Assembly (NCBI RefSeq): GCF_000725485.1
Contig: NZ_JOAG01000015.1
Span: 248,001-312,000 of the forward strand
Reading direction: 5' to 3'
Source: Nonomuraea candida
Lineage (GTDB): Bacteria; Actinomycetota; Actinomycetes; Streptosporangiales; Streptosporangiaceae
Length of the DNA stretch: 64,000 bases
The position numbers were made by a program, and so were the translations under genes. Of the stretch, positions 1 through 8,436 are shown piece by piece; position 1 is the stretch's first letter, and each line of letters starts with the position of its first letter. A model generated the notes under the pieces. The model had not been told where the DNA came from and made no database searches. It worked only from the letters and a program-made list of their open reading frames with translations.

Positions 1-849
1 GTCGAGTCGGGCGACTTCCACCGCACGGTCAGGGCGCCCGGCTGGCTCGTCAGCGGCACCCGCGCCGACGGCGTGGTCCGCGTCGTCAACCACGGCACCG
101 ACCACTCCCACCCCGGCACCAACCTGACCGACTCGCCCCTGTACGGCCGGCTCGGCTACTCCACCGCGACCTCGCCCCTGCTGACCGGCGCGCCCGTGGA
201 CCAGTCGGTCGTCCTCCTCGACGAGCACGGCGAGCCCAGCCACCGCACGGGGTTCGAGACCGTCCGCGCCGAGCGCCTCCCCTCCGGCACGCTGGTCGGC
301 GCGTCCCGCTGGCAGGCGCACTGGGTCACCGCGGAGGGCGACCGGCCCGACCACGGCAGCGGCCGTTCCGGGCCGGTGCGGCTGGGGCCGTGGCTGGAGG
401 TGCTCTCCGCCGTCCGGGGTCCTTGGGAGATCCGCCTGGTACGCCTGTCCCCCTACCCCACCGGGTCCGCCTCGCCCACCGGGTCCGCCTCCCCCAGCGG
501 GGACGCCGGGGGGCCGCTGCGCATCGGCGGGTGGCCGCTGCCCGCCCTTGGAGACGTCCAGGAGGACGCGGCGAGCGTGGGGAACGGCAGGCTGACCTCC
601 CGCGTCGTCCCCGGCTCCGGGCTGGGCGCGTCCGGCGTGCTGCGCGCGGCGGACGCCTCACCGCTCGCCCCGCTGACCCTCGTCCCGTGGTGCGCCACCG
701 AGACGCCGGCCCGCCCCGGCACCTGGTACGACGCGGCGATCCACCTCGGCGGCCGGTCCCCGGGCGAGCCCCCGGCCCTGACCTGGGACACCCCCGGCAC
801 CGCGGCCCTGAGCTGGCCGGACGGCACCCGCGACCACCTCCCCGTCTGA
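1..849 (+). CDS. DUF2264 domain protein, C-terminal part
   Basis: The reading frame is open from the first base, so this is the 3' end of a longer gene whose start lies outside the window. The visible 282 residues match the C-terminal half of DUF2264 proteins as I recall the family: a beta-rich region with an NHGTDH segment and a LYGRLGYSTATSP motif near the start. A short repeat, PTGSAS twice then SPSG, sits in a surface-like loop at about 454-500. DUF2264 proteins usually lie in polysaccharide-utilisation loci, and the heparinase-family lyase and sugar-type regulator downstream on the other strand fit that. The exact substrate is unknown. It ends convergently with the regulator 42 bases away. 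Confidence 0.75.
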   Translation, partial: VESGDFHRTVRAPGWLVSGTRADGVVRVVNHGTDHSHPGTNLTDSPLYGRLGYSTATSPLLTGAPVDQSVVLLDEHGEPSHRTGFETVRAERLPSGTLVGASRWQAHWVTAEGDRPDHGSGRSGPVRLGPWLEVLSAVRGPWEIRLVRLSPYPTGSASPTGSASPSGDAGGPLRIGGWPLPALGDVQEDAASVGNGRLTSRVVPGSGLGASGVLRAADASPLAPLTLVPWCATETPARPGTWYDAAIHLGGRSPGEPPALTWDTPGTAALSWPDGTRDHLPV

Positions 850-890
850 CCGCCCGCAGAGTCGAAGGATCGTGCCGGACGGCCGAGGGG

Positions 891-2045
891 TCAGGAGGCG
901 GACGAGGAGGAGCGCACGATCAGGCGGGGCTCGACGATCATCCGGTGGGTGGGCCGCTCCGGGTCGGGGTCGGCCAGGCGGGCCGCGAGCATCGCGAACG
1001 CCGCCCGCCCCACCGCCGCCTTCGGTGGCCGGACGGCGGTCAGCGGCGGGTCGCACAACTCGGCCACCTCGTCGTCGTACGCCACCACGGCCAGGTCGCC
1101 GGGCACCCGGAGGCCGCGCTCCCGGCACCGTTCCACCAGGCTGATCGCCTCGGGGTCGGAGTGGACGAGCAGCGCCGTCGTCCGCGAGGCGACGCACTGG
1201 TCGAGCACCTCGTCCAGCGCCTTCGCCCATCCGGGGTCCCGCTGATCGACGGTGTCCGCGTCCGGCACCCCAGCGCCACCCCTGCCGTCGCCGTCGTGGG
1301 CGGTGCCGAGGGGGAGGCCGAGTTCCTCGCACGCCTGCCGCCAGCCGCGGCGTACGTGCGGGCTCGTCGGGCTCTGCCGGGTGGTGATCAGCCCGACGCG
1401 GCGGTGGCCGAGGGCGGCGAGGTGCCGTACGGCCATGGCCGCCCCGAACGCGTGGTCGCTGACCACCGACTCCATCGCCTCCCGGTGGTCGCCCACGGCG
1501 GCGGCCCGTTCGACGAGCACGACCGGCACCCCCGTGCCCCGGAGCCAGCGCACCAGCTCCTCGCCGTCGTCGCCGGTCGTGGTCGGGGCCACCAGCAGCC
1601 CGTCCAGGCCGCCCGCCTCGACCAGCCGGGCGAGCTGGCGGCGCTCGTCGGCGGCCTGGTAGGTGGCGCCCCGCAGCACGATCCGCGCCCCGGACGCGGC
1701 GGCGGCCTCGCGGACGCCGCGGATCACGTCGGGCCAGTAGTAGTCGAGCGACGGCACCACCATGCCGACGGTCAGCCGGGGCTCCTCCCGCTCCGCCGGC
1801 CGTGCGGGCTCCCCGGCCGGGAGGGTCTCGGCCACCGGGCCGCTCTGGAGCGCGGCCCCGCCGCGTACCCGGCGGATGAGGCCCTGCGAGGACAGCAGCG
1901 CGATGTCCCGGCGGATGGTGATGACCGAGACGTCCAGCTCGGTGGCCAGTTCGTTGACGCGTACGACGCCGCGCAGGCGCAGCAGCTCCAGGAGCCGGGC
2001 CCGGCGTTCGTCCGGCAGCGGGCCGGGCGGATCGGGCAGTGTCAC
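891..2045 (-). CDS. DeoR-HTH / LacI-type sensor hybrid transcriptional regulator
   Basis: A 384-residue regulator. Residues about 14-60 form a DeoR-type winged HTH (RVNELATELDVSVITIRRD), followed by the RGGA hinge typical of DeoR proteins. From about residue 90 the protein is a LacI/periplasmic-binding-type effector domain (TVGMVVPSLDYYWPDVI, then GLDGLLVAPT and a C-terminal AVVAYDD segment). Such hybrids are known in actinomycetes as sugar-responsive repressors. The start is GTG. The gene lies downstream of the heparinase-family lyase on the same strand, 94 bases away, so it probably controls that lyase and the neighbouring DUF2264 gene. The ligand is not predictable from sequence. Confidence 0.85.
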   Translation of the reverse strand: MTLPDPPGPLPDERRARLLELLRLRGVVRVNELATELDVSVITIRRDIALLSSQGLIRRVRGGAALQSGPVAETLPAGEPARPAEREEPRLTVGMVVPSLDYYWPDVIRGVREAAAASGARIVLRGATYQAADERRQLARLVEAGGLDGLLVAPTTTGDDGEELVRWLRGTGVPVVLVERAAAVGDHREAMESVVSDHAFGAAMAVRHLAALGHRRVGLITTRQSPTSPHVRRGWRQACEELGLPLGTAHDGDGRGGAGVPDADTVDQRDPGWAKALDEVLDQCVASRTTALLVHSDPEAISLVERCRERGLRVPGDLAVVAYDDEVAELCDPPLTAVRPPKAAVGRAAFAMLAARLADPDPERPTHRMIVEPRLIVRSSSSAS

Positions 2046-2139
2046 TGTGGCACCGTCTTTCTCGAAGGCACCGCCACGGTGCCGGATGAAGGAACCGGGA
2101 GAACGCCGCCGTGCGAGCCGGAGCCGCCGTGCGGGCGGT

Positions 2140-4110
2140 TCACTCTCCCACCTCCACCCGCAGCTCGAAGGCGCCGCGCGGGGTGCCGGGGAGGGCGAGT
2201 TCGAGTCTGGTCAGACGCTCGCCCCACACGTCCGACAGCATCGGGTCCTCCAGCGTACGGACGGTGAGCGCCGCCGTCGCGCCCGCCGGGTCCCAGGAGA
2301 TCAGCACGGTACGCGCCCCATCCTCCGGCCGCACGCGGACCTGCCTGTCCGAGCGCCGCTCGACCTGCCCGGCCAGCACGAAGCGCAGGACGCTCGGGTC
2401 GCCGTCGCCGGTGAACTCCCAGGCGTCGGTGATCGTCACCAGGCCCGCGTCCCGGTCGAGGACGGCCGTGCGCCACCACCGTTCCAGCCCGGGCACGGGG
2501 TAGGCGGCGGCCAGATCCAGCTCGACGGCGAAGCGCCCGGACCGACCGGGCTGACCGGGCTGGCCGGGCTGGCCGGGCTCACCATGCCCGGGCCTGCCAG
2601 GTGGGATGGGTTCGTCCGTCACGCGCATGTCGCGGGCCCGGAAGTCGCGGCCCTGGCCCTGTCCCGTGCCCCGCACGTGTGGCACGTTGTGCCAGTCGCT
2701 GCGCATCGTCCAGATCGAGTACCGGTCGGGCCCGAACGTCTGCGCCGTGTACGTCGGCCGCCCCGGATCGGCGAGCACGGGCACGCCGTCCACCGCGACC
2801 ACGACGGATCCCACGTCATTGTGGTTGTGGTGCTCGTCGTTGTGCCCGCCCTTGACGGCCAGCGCCAGGCCGCGCGCGGTGCCGCCCGCCGTACGGGCGA
2901 GGGCCACCTGCGTGCCCGGCAGCCAGAGCCCGGCCACCAGCGGCGGCTCGGCCGGCCCTGCGGCGCGCCACTCGTCGTCGGCCAGCTCCCGCAGCGCCCG
3001 GCCCAGCTCGGCCGAGGGGTCGATCCCGGCCGCCCGCTGCGACAGCGCGTGCCGGACCGCGTCCTGCTCGCCGAGCCTGCGGCCCCAGCGGTAGGGCACC
3101 TGCCAGGGCTGCCCGGCCGGCGGGCGGGCGCGGGCGTCGGCGAGGTTGAGGTACCACGGCCCGCCGAGGTGCATGCGGTGGGGGAAGCGGAGCGTCTCGC
3201 GCACGATCGGCACGGCCGCCGCGTCGAGCGTCCCGGACGTGGCGTGCGCCAGGACGTCGAGCGCCTCCAGGGCCCGGCATGCGCCGTTCCACCAGTATTC
3301 GTACCCCTCGTCGATGGAGCCGTCGGCGGGCAGCGCGGCGAGGTAGCGGTCGAGGCCCTCGACGGCCGGCGCGACCTGGCGCGCCCGTTCCCGCGCGTCA
3401 TCCTCCAGGCGCAGCGCGGCGACGAGGACGTTGCCGCAGATCCACGGGCACCAGTTGTGCACGTCGCCGTCACGGCCGAGCCAGTGCCAGTCGCGCCGCC
3501 GTACGAACGGGTCGAGCACCCGCGCCCGCACCTCCGCGCGCACCCGCTCGCGCAGGCCGGGGAAGCGCTCCTGGAGCCGCTCGCCGAGGACCTGGTCGGC
3601 CCAGGCGAGCTGCGCGGCCACGCCGGCGGCGCCGAGGTCGAGGCAGGGGGCCGCGGGGTCGGGCAGGACCGTGCCCCTGGGGCGGCAGGTGTCCTCGTGG
3701 GCGGGCCAGCACCAGGAGCTCTGCTCGCACAACAGGACGATCCCATCGGCCACCTCGTCCAGCCACACCTCCCCGCCGGTGGTGGCCGCCATGAGGACGG
3801 CGCGGGTGAGGCGGTCCTGGCGGGTGAACACGCTGGACTCGTACACGGTGCGGTTGCCGTCGCGGAAGTAGCGCGCGTACTGCGAGGCCAGGGGTTGCGG
3901 CCAGGGCGTGCCCAGCTCCGCCCGGGCCCGCTCGCGCACGGCGTCGAGCCCGCCGCCCTCGCCCGCCCGGCGCCAGAGGTCCGACCCGGCGGCGGGGACC
4001 GGCAGCGCGGTCTCCGGCGGCAGGAGGGCATGGGCCAGGGCTTCCGGCTCGGCCCTGGCGCCCCACGCGGACAGCAGCGGCCCCGCCCGCCCGGTCACCG
4101 TGTTCGTCAT
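2140..4110 (-). CDS. heparinase II/III family protein (polysaccharide lyase-like)
   Basis: A 656-residue protein with an N-terminal alpha-barrel-like half (WCPWICGN near residue 230, GYEYWWNGA near 290) and a C-terminal beta-sheet half with the heparinase II/III signature GGHNDEHHNHNDVGS near residue 425, which carries the conserved His/Asn cluster. Family members cleave acidic polysaccharides by beta-elimination; the substrate here is unknown. An ATG 30 bases further upstream is in frame, but the ATG at 4110 has AGGAGG just before it and fits better. A Gly-Pro repeat (PGQPGQPGQPG) lies near residue 520. No signal peptide is evident, so it may act on imported oligosaccharides. The hybrid regulator follows on the same strand. 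Confidence 0.8.
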   Translation of the reverse strand: MTNTVTGRAGPLLSAWGARAEPEALAHALLPPETALPVPAAGSDLWRRAGEGGGLDAVRERARAELGTPWPQPLASQYARYFRDGNRTVYESSVFTRQDRLTRAVLMAATTGGEVWLDEVADGIVLLCEQSSWCWPAHEDTCRPRGTVLPDPAAPCLDLGAAGVAAQLAWADQVLGERLQERFPGLRERVRAEVRARVLDPFVRRRDWHWLGRDGDVHNWCPWICGNVLVAALRLEDDARERARQVAPAVEGLDRYLAALPADGSIDEGYEYWWNGACRALEALDVLAHATSGTLDAAAVPIVRETLRFPHRMHLGGPWYLNLADARARPPAGQPWQVPYRWGRRLGEQDAVRHALSQRAAGIDPSAELGRALRELADDEWRAAGPAEPPLVAGLWLPGTQVALARTAGGTARGLALAVKGGHNDEHHNHNDVGSVVVAVDGVPVLADPGRPTYTAQTFGPDRYSIWTMRSDWHNVPHVRGTGQGQGRDFRARDMRVTDEPIPPGRPGHGEPGQPGQPGQPGRSGRFAVELDLAAAYPVPGLERWWRTAVLDRDAGLVTITDAWEFTGDGDPSVLRFVLAGQVERRSDRQVRVRPEDGARTVLISWDPAGATAALTVRTLEDPMLSDVWGERLTRLELALPGTPRGAFELRVEVGE

Positions 4111-4141
4111 ACTCCTCCTCGCGACCCCATCGATCCTCACG

Positions 4142-4180
4142 TGATCGAAGTTGAATCAACATGATAGAGCTGATCGAAGT
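4142..4180. promoter_or_regulatory. candidate operator upstream of the heparinase-family gene
   Basis: Two identical direct repeats TGATCGAAGT lie at 4142-4151 and 4171-4180, 29 bases apart. Between them is the inverted repeat GTTGA-A-TCAAC at 4150-4160. The patch is much less GC-rich than its surroundings and sits 30-70 bases before the lyase start. DeoR-type repressors often bind spaced direct repeats, so the regulator at 891-2045 is the obvious candidate. No convincing -35/-10 pair was found. Confidence 0.45.
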
Positions 4181-4214
4181 GTCACCGCTCGGGGGTGCGG
4201 GGTGAGGAGCGGGG

Positions 4215-5327
4215 TCAGGGGTGGTTGAGGGGGAGATGTACGTGGAAGGTGGTGCCCTCGCCGGGTACGGAGCGGGCGGAGACCTCGCCCCCGTGGGCCG
4301 TCACCACCGCCCGGACGATCGACAGGCCCAGGCCGGCCCCGCCCCGGCGGGCGCCGCCCCCGTGGCTGTGGTCCACGCGGTAGAAGCGCTCGAAGACCAG
4401 CGCCGCCTGCTCCGGTGGCATCCCCGGCCCCCGGTCGGCGACCTCGATCACCGCCTGGCCGTCCTCGACGCCGATCCGCACCGCGGCCGGGGTGCCCGGC
4501 GGGGTGTGGTGCAGGACGTTGGCGAGCAGGTTGCCCATCACCTGGCGCAGCCGGGCGGCGTCGCCGGTCACCCGGACGGGGCCGTCGTGGTCGAGCGTCA
4601 GAGGGCGGTCGGGATCGACGGCCAGGGTGTCGGCCACGGCGTCGGCGGCCAGCTCGGTCAGCTCGACCGGCTCGCGGTCCAGCGGGCGGCCCTGGTCGAG
4701 GCGGGCCAGCAGCAGCATCTCGTCCACCAGCGAGCCCATCCGGGTGGCCTCCGCCTCGATCCGGCGCATCGCCTTCTCCAGGTCGTCCTGGCGGGTGGCG
4801 GCGCCGCGGCGGAACAGCTCGGCGTACCCGCGGATGGTCGCGATGGGCGTGCGCAGCTCGTGGGAGGCGTCGGCGACGAAGCGGCGCAGGCGGTCCTCCG
4901 ACGCCGCGCGCTCGCGGAAGGCGTCCTCGATCTGGCCGAGCATGGCGTTGAGCGCGTCGCCGAGCCGGCCGACCTCCGTGCCGGGCGGCCCGGCCTCGAC
5001 GCGCCGCGCCAGGTCGCCGTCGCCGATGGCGGCCGCGGTCTCGACGATCCGGTCGAGCGGGCGCAGGCCGCGCCGGATCAGGTGGGCGGCCAGCAGGGTC
5101 AGCGCCGCCAGCCCGAAGCCGGACGTGCCGATCAGCACGAACGCGACGCGCTCCGACAGCTCGTCGGAGGCGGCGAGCAGTTGCTCCGGGGTGGTCAGGG
5201 ACAGCAGGCGGGAGCTGCCGGGCCCGCGCCAGTCCTGGATGGCGCCGAAGGTGGCGCCGGCGGCCAGGACGAGCGCGAGGGCCAGCAGGCCGACGACGGT
5301 CGCGACGAGACGCGCGCGAAGGGACAT
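4215..5327 (-). CDS. two-component sensor histidine kinase (HAMP type)
   Basis: A 370-residue membrane kinase. It has an N-terminal membrane segment (residues 8-28), a short extracytoplasmic loop, a second membrane segment near residue 65-85 and a HAMP linker. The HisKA box FVADASHELRTPIATIRGY near residue 150 holds the phospho-acceptor His. An HATPase_c domain follows with an N-box (LLANVLHH), DRGPGMP and GLGLSIV. It is the partner of the response regulator upstream (5418-6104). Unlike most such pairs the genes do not overlap: 90 bases separate them, including a 14-codon mini-ORF that looks like a duplication product. The divergent MMPL transporter is the likely target. The signal is unknown. 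Confidence 0.93.
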   Translation of the reverse strand: MSLRARLVATVVGLLALALVLAAGATFGAIQDWRGPGSSRLLSLTTPEQLLAASDELSERVAFVLIGTSGFGLAALTLLAAHLIRRGLRPLDRIVETAAAIGDGDLARRVEAGPPGTEVGRLGDALNAMLGQIEDAFRERAASEDRLRRFVADASHELRTPIATIRGYAELFRRGAATRQDDLEKAMRRIEAEATRMGSLVDEMLLLARLDQGRPLDREPVELTELAADAVADTLAVDPDRPLTLDHDGPVRVTGDAARLRQVMGNLLANVLHHTPPGTPAAVRIGVEDGQAVIEVADRGPGMPPEQAALVFERFYRVDHSHGGGARRGGAGLGLSIVRAVVTAHGGEVSARSVPGEGTTFHVHLPLNHP

Positions 5328-5373
5328 CAGGCTTTCCTGGGGAGGGCGACGGGAACGAGGCGGACGCGACGGG

Positions 5374-5418
5374 TCACCGGGGCTTCCCGGAGACGTTGGG
5401 GCGGGCGCGGGAAGGCAT
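5374..5418 (-). CDS. 14-codon mini-ORF between response regulator and kinase
   Basis: The response regulator's stop overlaps an ATG (TGATG) that opens a 14-residue reading frame, MPSRARPNVSGKPR. The 18 bases before this ATG match the 18 bases before the kinase ATG at 16 positions, 91 bases away. The simplest reading is a local duplication of an ancestral TGATG stop/start junction, leaving this as a vestigial start. Translation is possible but not shown. Confidence 0.3.
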   Translation of the reverse strand: MPSRARPNVSGKPR

Positions 5419-6104
5419 CAGGGTTCCCTGGGGAGGCGCAGGACGTAGCCGACGCGGGGGACGGTGTGGATGAGGGGCGGGTCCACGGCGTCCACCTTGC
5501 GGCGCAGGTAGCTGATGTACGTCTGCACGACGCCGTCGTTGCCGCCGAAGTCGTACTCCCAGACGTGGTCCAGGATCTGCCTCTTGGTCACCACCCGCCC
5601 GGCGTTGGTCACCAGGAAGCGCAGCAGCTTGAACTCCGTCGGCGTCAGGTCGAGCAGGACCCCGTCGCGCCGCACCTCGTAGGCGTCCTCGTCGATCACC
5701 AGGTCCTCGAAGCCGAGCCGGCCGCTGCCGGGCTCGGCCCGCCTGGTGCGGCGCAGCACGGCCCGGATCCGGGCGATCAGCTCCTCCAGGCTGAACGGCT
5801 TGGTGACGTAGTCGTCGCCGCCCACGGTCAGCCCGCCGATCTTGTCCTCGGTCGCGTCCCGGGCGGTGAGGAACACCACGGGCACCTCCGTCCCCGTGGC
5901 CCGGATCCTGCGGCACACCTCGGTCCCCAGCACGTCCGGGAGCATGACGTCCAGGACGATCAGGTCGGGCCGGAAGGAGTCGGTCATCGCGACGGCCGCC
6001 GCACCGGTGGCGGCCGTCGCCGTCTCGAAGCCTTCGTACTTCAGTGCGGTCGACACGAGGTCGGCGAGGTAGGGTTCGTCGTCAACGACAAGGATGCGGC
6101 TCAC
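5418..6104 (-). CDS. OmpR/PhoB-family response regulator
   Basis: A 228-residue regulator starting at a GTG just before SRILVVDDE; the frame extends 26 codons further upstream, but the receiver domain begins here as usual. The receiver has the acidic pair DDE, the phospho-acceptor Asp in DLIVLDVMLPD near residue 50, and conserved Thr and Lys (FLTARD, VTKPF). The C-terminal winged helix contains LTPTEFKLLRFLV and ends in a YISYLRRKVD recognition helix. It pairs with the kinase immediately downstream and is divergent from the MMPL transporter, whose promoter region it shares. Confidence 0.93.
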   Translation of the reverse strand: MSRILVVDDEPYLADLVSTALKYEGFETATAATGAAAVAMTDSFRPDLIVLDVMLPDVLGTEVCRRIRATGTEVPVVFLTARDATEDKIGGLTVGGDDYVTKPFSLEELIARIRAVLRRTRRAEPGSGRLGFEDLVIDEDAYEVRRDGVLLDLTPTEFKLLRFLVTNAGRVVTKRQILDHVWEYDFGGNDGVVQTYISYLRRKVDAVDPPLIHTVPRVGYVLRLPREP

Positions 6105-6142
6105 ACGTTCAGTCTCACCCGGCGGGCGGGCGGCGGCGAACA

Positions 6143-6198
6143 ATGATCCTCGATTCACATAACCGTCTAAGAACGCCCGCACGGCGCTCGAAGATCAT
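6143..6198. promoter_or_regulatory. candidate operator between response regulator and MMPL gene
   Basis: The 111-base divergent intergenic region contains near-perfect inverted arms ATGATCCTCGA (6143-6153) and TCGAAGATCAT (6188-6198), 45 bases centre to centre, with an AT-richer middle. This could be the response-regulator site controlling both directions. No firm promoter hexamers were recognised. Confidence 0.35.
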
Positions 6199-6215
6199 TT
6201 TGCTGCACTGGAGGC

Positions 6216-8381
6216 ATGGAGAAACTCTCGGCCTTTGTCCTGCGACGCAAGGGACTGGTCACCCTGCTCGCCGTCCTGGCGTTCTTCGTCGGCATGGGAG
6301 CGACCCCGATCGCGATCCAGCGCCTGTCCGAGGTGTACGCGCACCCCGGCATGCCGGCGTTCGACGCCAACCAGGAAATCGTCAAGATCTACGGCAACGG
6401 CGGCTACCAGCGGCCGTTCGTGCCGGTCGTGGTGCTGCCCGAGGGGCAGCGCGCGGACGCGAGCAGGGAGGTCATCGGGCGGGCCTTCGCCGCCGTGGCC
6501 GCCGAGCTGCCGCAGTCGCGCGTGGTGTCCTATGCCGACACCGCCGATCCCCGGCTGGTCGGCTCCGACGGGCGGACCACGTTCGGGCTGGTCTTCCCCG
6601 GCACCTACTCCGACGGCAGCCCGCCCGGCGGCGGGCTCGGTGAGACGCCCGACGAGAGCCCGGTCATCGTCAAGGCGATGACCCCGCACCTGCCGCCCGG
6701 CACCGAGGTGCACGTCACCGGCCTGGACACGCTCGCGCCCAGCGTGGACGCGGGCGGCGTGGACGTGCCCGCCAAGATCGGCATCGGCGTGCTGGCCGCG
6801 GTCGTCGTGTTGTTCCTGGTGTTCCGGTCGGCGCTGGCGCTGGTGCCGCTCCTCATCTCCGTCCTGTCCATCTTCGCCTCGTTCATCGTGATCCTGCTGC
6901 TCACGCTCGTCATGACCGTGCACGACGTGGCGCTGACCACCATGCCGCTGCTCGGCCTGGGCATCGCCGTCGACTACTCGCTGCTGCTGGTCGCCCGATG
7001 GCGCGAGGAGCAGGCCAACGGCTTCCGCGGCGACGAGGCGGTGCACCGCGCGATGGCGGGGGCGGGGCGCGCGGTGCTGTTCAGCGGCGTCGCGGTGGCC
7101 ATCGGGCTGGTGACCATGGTGGTGCTGCCGGTGCCGTTCCTGCGCAGCCTCGGCATCGCCGGCATGATCATCGCGGCGCTGAGCGTGGCCGCGACGCTGA
7201 CCGTGCTGCCGGTCCTGCTGGCGCTCACCGGCCAGCGGCTCGACCGCCGCGCCGCGGCCGGCCGGCGGTTCGCGGGCGAGGCGAACGCCGGTCGCGCCTG
7301 GTCGGCCTGGGCCCGCGGCGTCGTACGGCTGCGCTGGCCCGCCGCGCTCGTCTCCGGCGGCCTGCTGCTGGCGCTGTCGCTGACCGCGCTCGGCGTCAAC
7401 CTGGGCCTGCCGGAGAGCGGCCACCTCAAGACCACCGGTCCCGGCCACGACGGCATCGCGGCGCTCACCCGCGCGGGCATCCCGGCCGGCGTGATCACAC
7501 CGATCGACACCCTGGTCACCGGCGACCCCGCCGCGGCCGTCGAGCGGATCAGGCGGGTGAAGGGCGTCGCGACCGTGCTCGCGCCGGAGTCGGACACCTG
7601 GCGGCGGCAGGGCACGGCGGTGATCTCGGTGCTGCCGGTCGCGGAGAACGGCACCGCCGCCGGCGAGGCCACCATCACCCGCGTCCGCGAGAGCACCCCG
7701 GACACCGTGCGGGTCGGCGGCAACGCGGCGCAGAGCATGGACTTCCAGGCCCACACCTACGGCGCGTTCCCGTGGATGCTGGCGCTGATCGCGCTGGTCA
7801 CGTTCGTGATGCTGACGCGGGCCTTCCGGTCGCTGCTCCTGCCGCTCAAGGCGATCCTGCTGAACCTGCTCTCGCTCGGCGCGGTGATCGGCGCCATGGT
7901 GCTGCTGTGGCAGTTCGGCTGGGGGACCGCGGCGCTGCTCGACATCCAGCCCACCGGCTCGATCGGCGAGTTCGTCCCGCTGACGATCTTCGCCTTCCTG
8001 TACGGGCTCAGCATGGACTACGAGGTCTTCATCCTGGCCCGCATGCGCGAGGAGTACGACCGGACCGGCAACACCCACCAGGCCGTCATCCAGGGCGTCG
8101 GCCGTACGGGGCGGCTGGTCACGTCGGCGGCGCTGATCCTGTTCATCTCGTTCGCGGCGCTGGCCATGACGCCCGAGCTCGACGTGAAGGTCTTCGCCAG
8201 CGGCCTGGCCCTGGGCATCCTGCTGGACGCCACGCTCATCCGCGGGGTGCTGGTGCCGGCCGTGGTGGCGATGATGGGCCGCTGGAACTGGTGGCTGCCC
8301 GGCTGGGCCGCCCGCCTCCTGCGGGTCGAGCCCTCCCCGATGCGGGACGAGGCGCCGGAGCGCGTCCCGGTCACCGTGTGA
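6216..8381 (+). CDS. MMPL-family (RND) transporter
   Basis: A 721-residue inner-membrane transporter with the MMPL layout. There is one membrane helix at residues 12-32, a large external domain, a five-to-six helix bundle around 180-330 containing GLGIAVDYSLLLVARWREE, a second external loop, and a second bundle with YGLSMDYEVFILARMREEYDRTG near residue 600. The paired Asp-Tyr motifs are the proton-relay signature of the family. Members export lipids or antibiotics using the proton gradient. GGAGG lies only one base before the ATG, so initiation may be weak. The divergent two-component system probably regulates it. A strong hairpin follows the gene. Confidence 0.93.
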   Translation: MEKLSAFVLRRKGLVTLLAVLAFFVGMGATPIAIQRLSEVYAHPGMPAFDANQEIVKIYGNGGYQRPFVPVVVLPEGQRADASREVIGRAFAAVAAELPQSRVVSYADTADPRLVGSDGRTTFGLVFPGTYSDGSPPGGGLGETPDESPVIVKAMTPHLPPGTEVHVTGLDTLAPSVDAGGVDVPAKIGIGVLAAVVVLFLVFRSALALVPLLISVLSIFASFIVILLLTLVMTVHDVALTTMPLLGLGIAVDYSLLLVARWREEQANGFRGDEAVHRAMAGAGRAVLFSGVAVAIGLVTMVVLPVPFLRSLGIAGMIIAALSVAATLTVLPVLLALTGQRLDRRAAAGRRFAGEANAGRAWSAWARGVVRLRWPAALVSGGLLLALSLTALGVNLGLPESGHLKTTGPGHDGIAALTRAGIPAGVITPIDTLVTGDPAAAVERIRRVKGVATVLAPESDTWRRQGTAVISVLPVAENGTAAGEATITRVRESTPDTVRVGGNAAQSMDFQAHTYGAFPWMLALIALVTFVMLTRAFRSLLLPLKAILLNLLSLGAVIGAMVLLWQFGWGTAALLDIQPTGSIGEFVPLTIFAFLYGLSMDYEVFILARMREEYDRTGNTHQAVIQGVGRTGRLVTSAALILFISFAALAMTPELDVKVFASGLALGILLDATLIRGVLVPAVVAMMGRWNWWLPGWAARLLRVEPSPMRDEAPERVPVTV

Positions 8382-8388
8382 GCACGCG

Positions 8389-8421
8389 GAACGGCCACCG
8401 CCGGAAAGGCGGTGGCCGTTC
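8389..8421. terminator. bidirectional hairpin terminator between MMPL gene and polyketide operon
   Basis: A perfect 14-base-pair stem (8389-8402 with 8408-8421) with a GGAAA loop lies 8 bases after the MMPL stop and 16 bases before the end of the convergent chain-length-factor gene. There is no T-run, as is usual for actinomycete hairpin terminators. Confidence 0.8.
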
Positions 8422-8436
8422 GTGGTGCGGGGCGGG

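Noticed and set aside
4221..6146. A 641-codon plus-strand frame across the two-component genes
   Set aside because: Antisense shadow of the kinase and regulator; no conserved motif.
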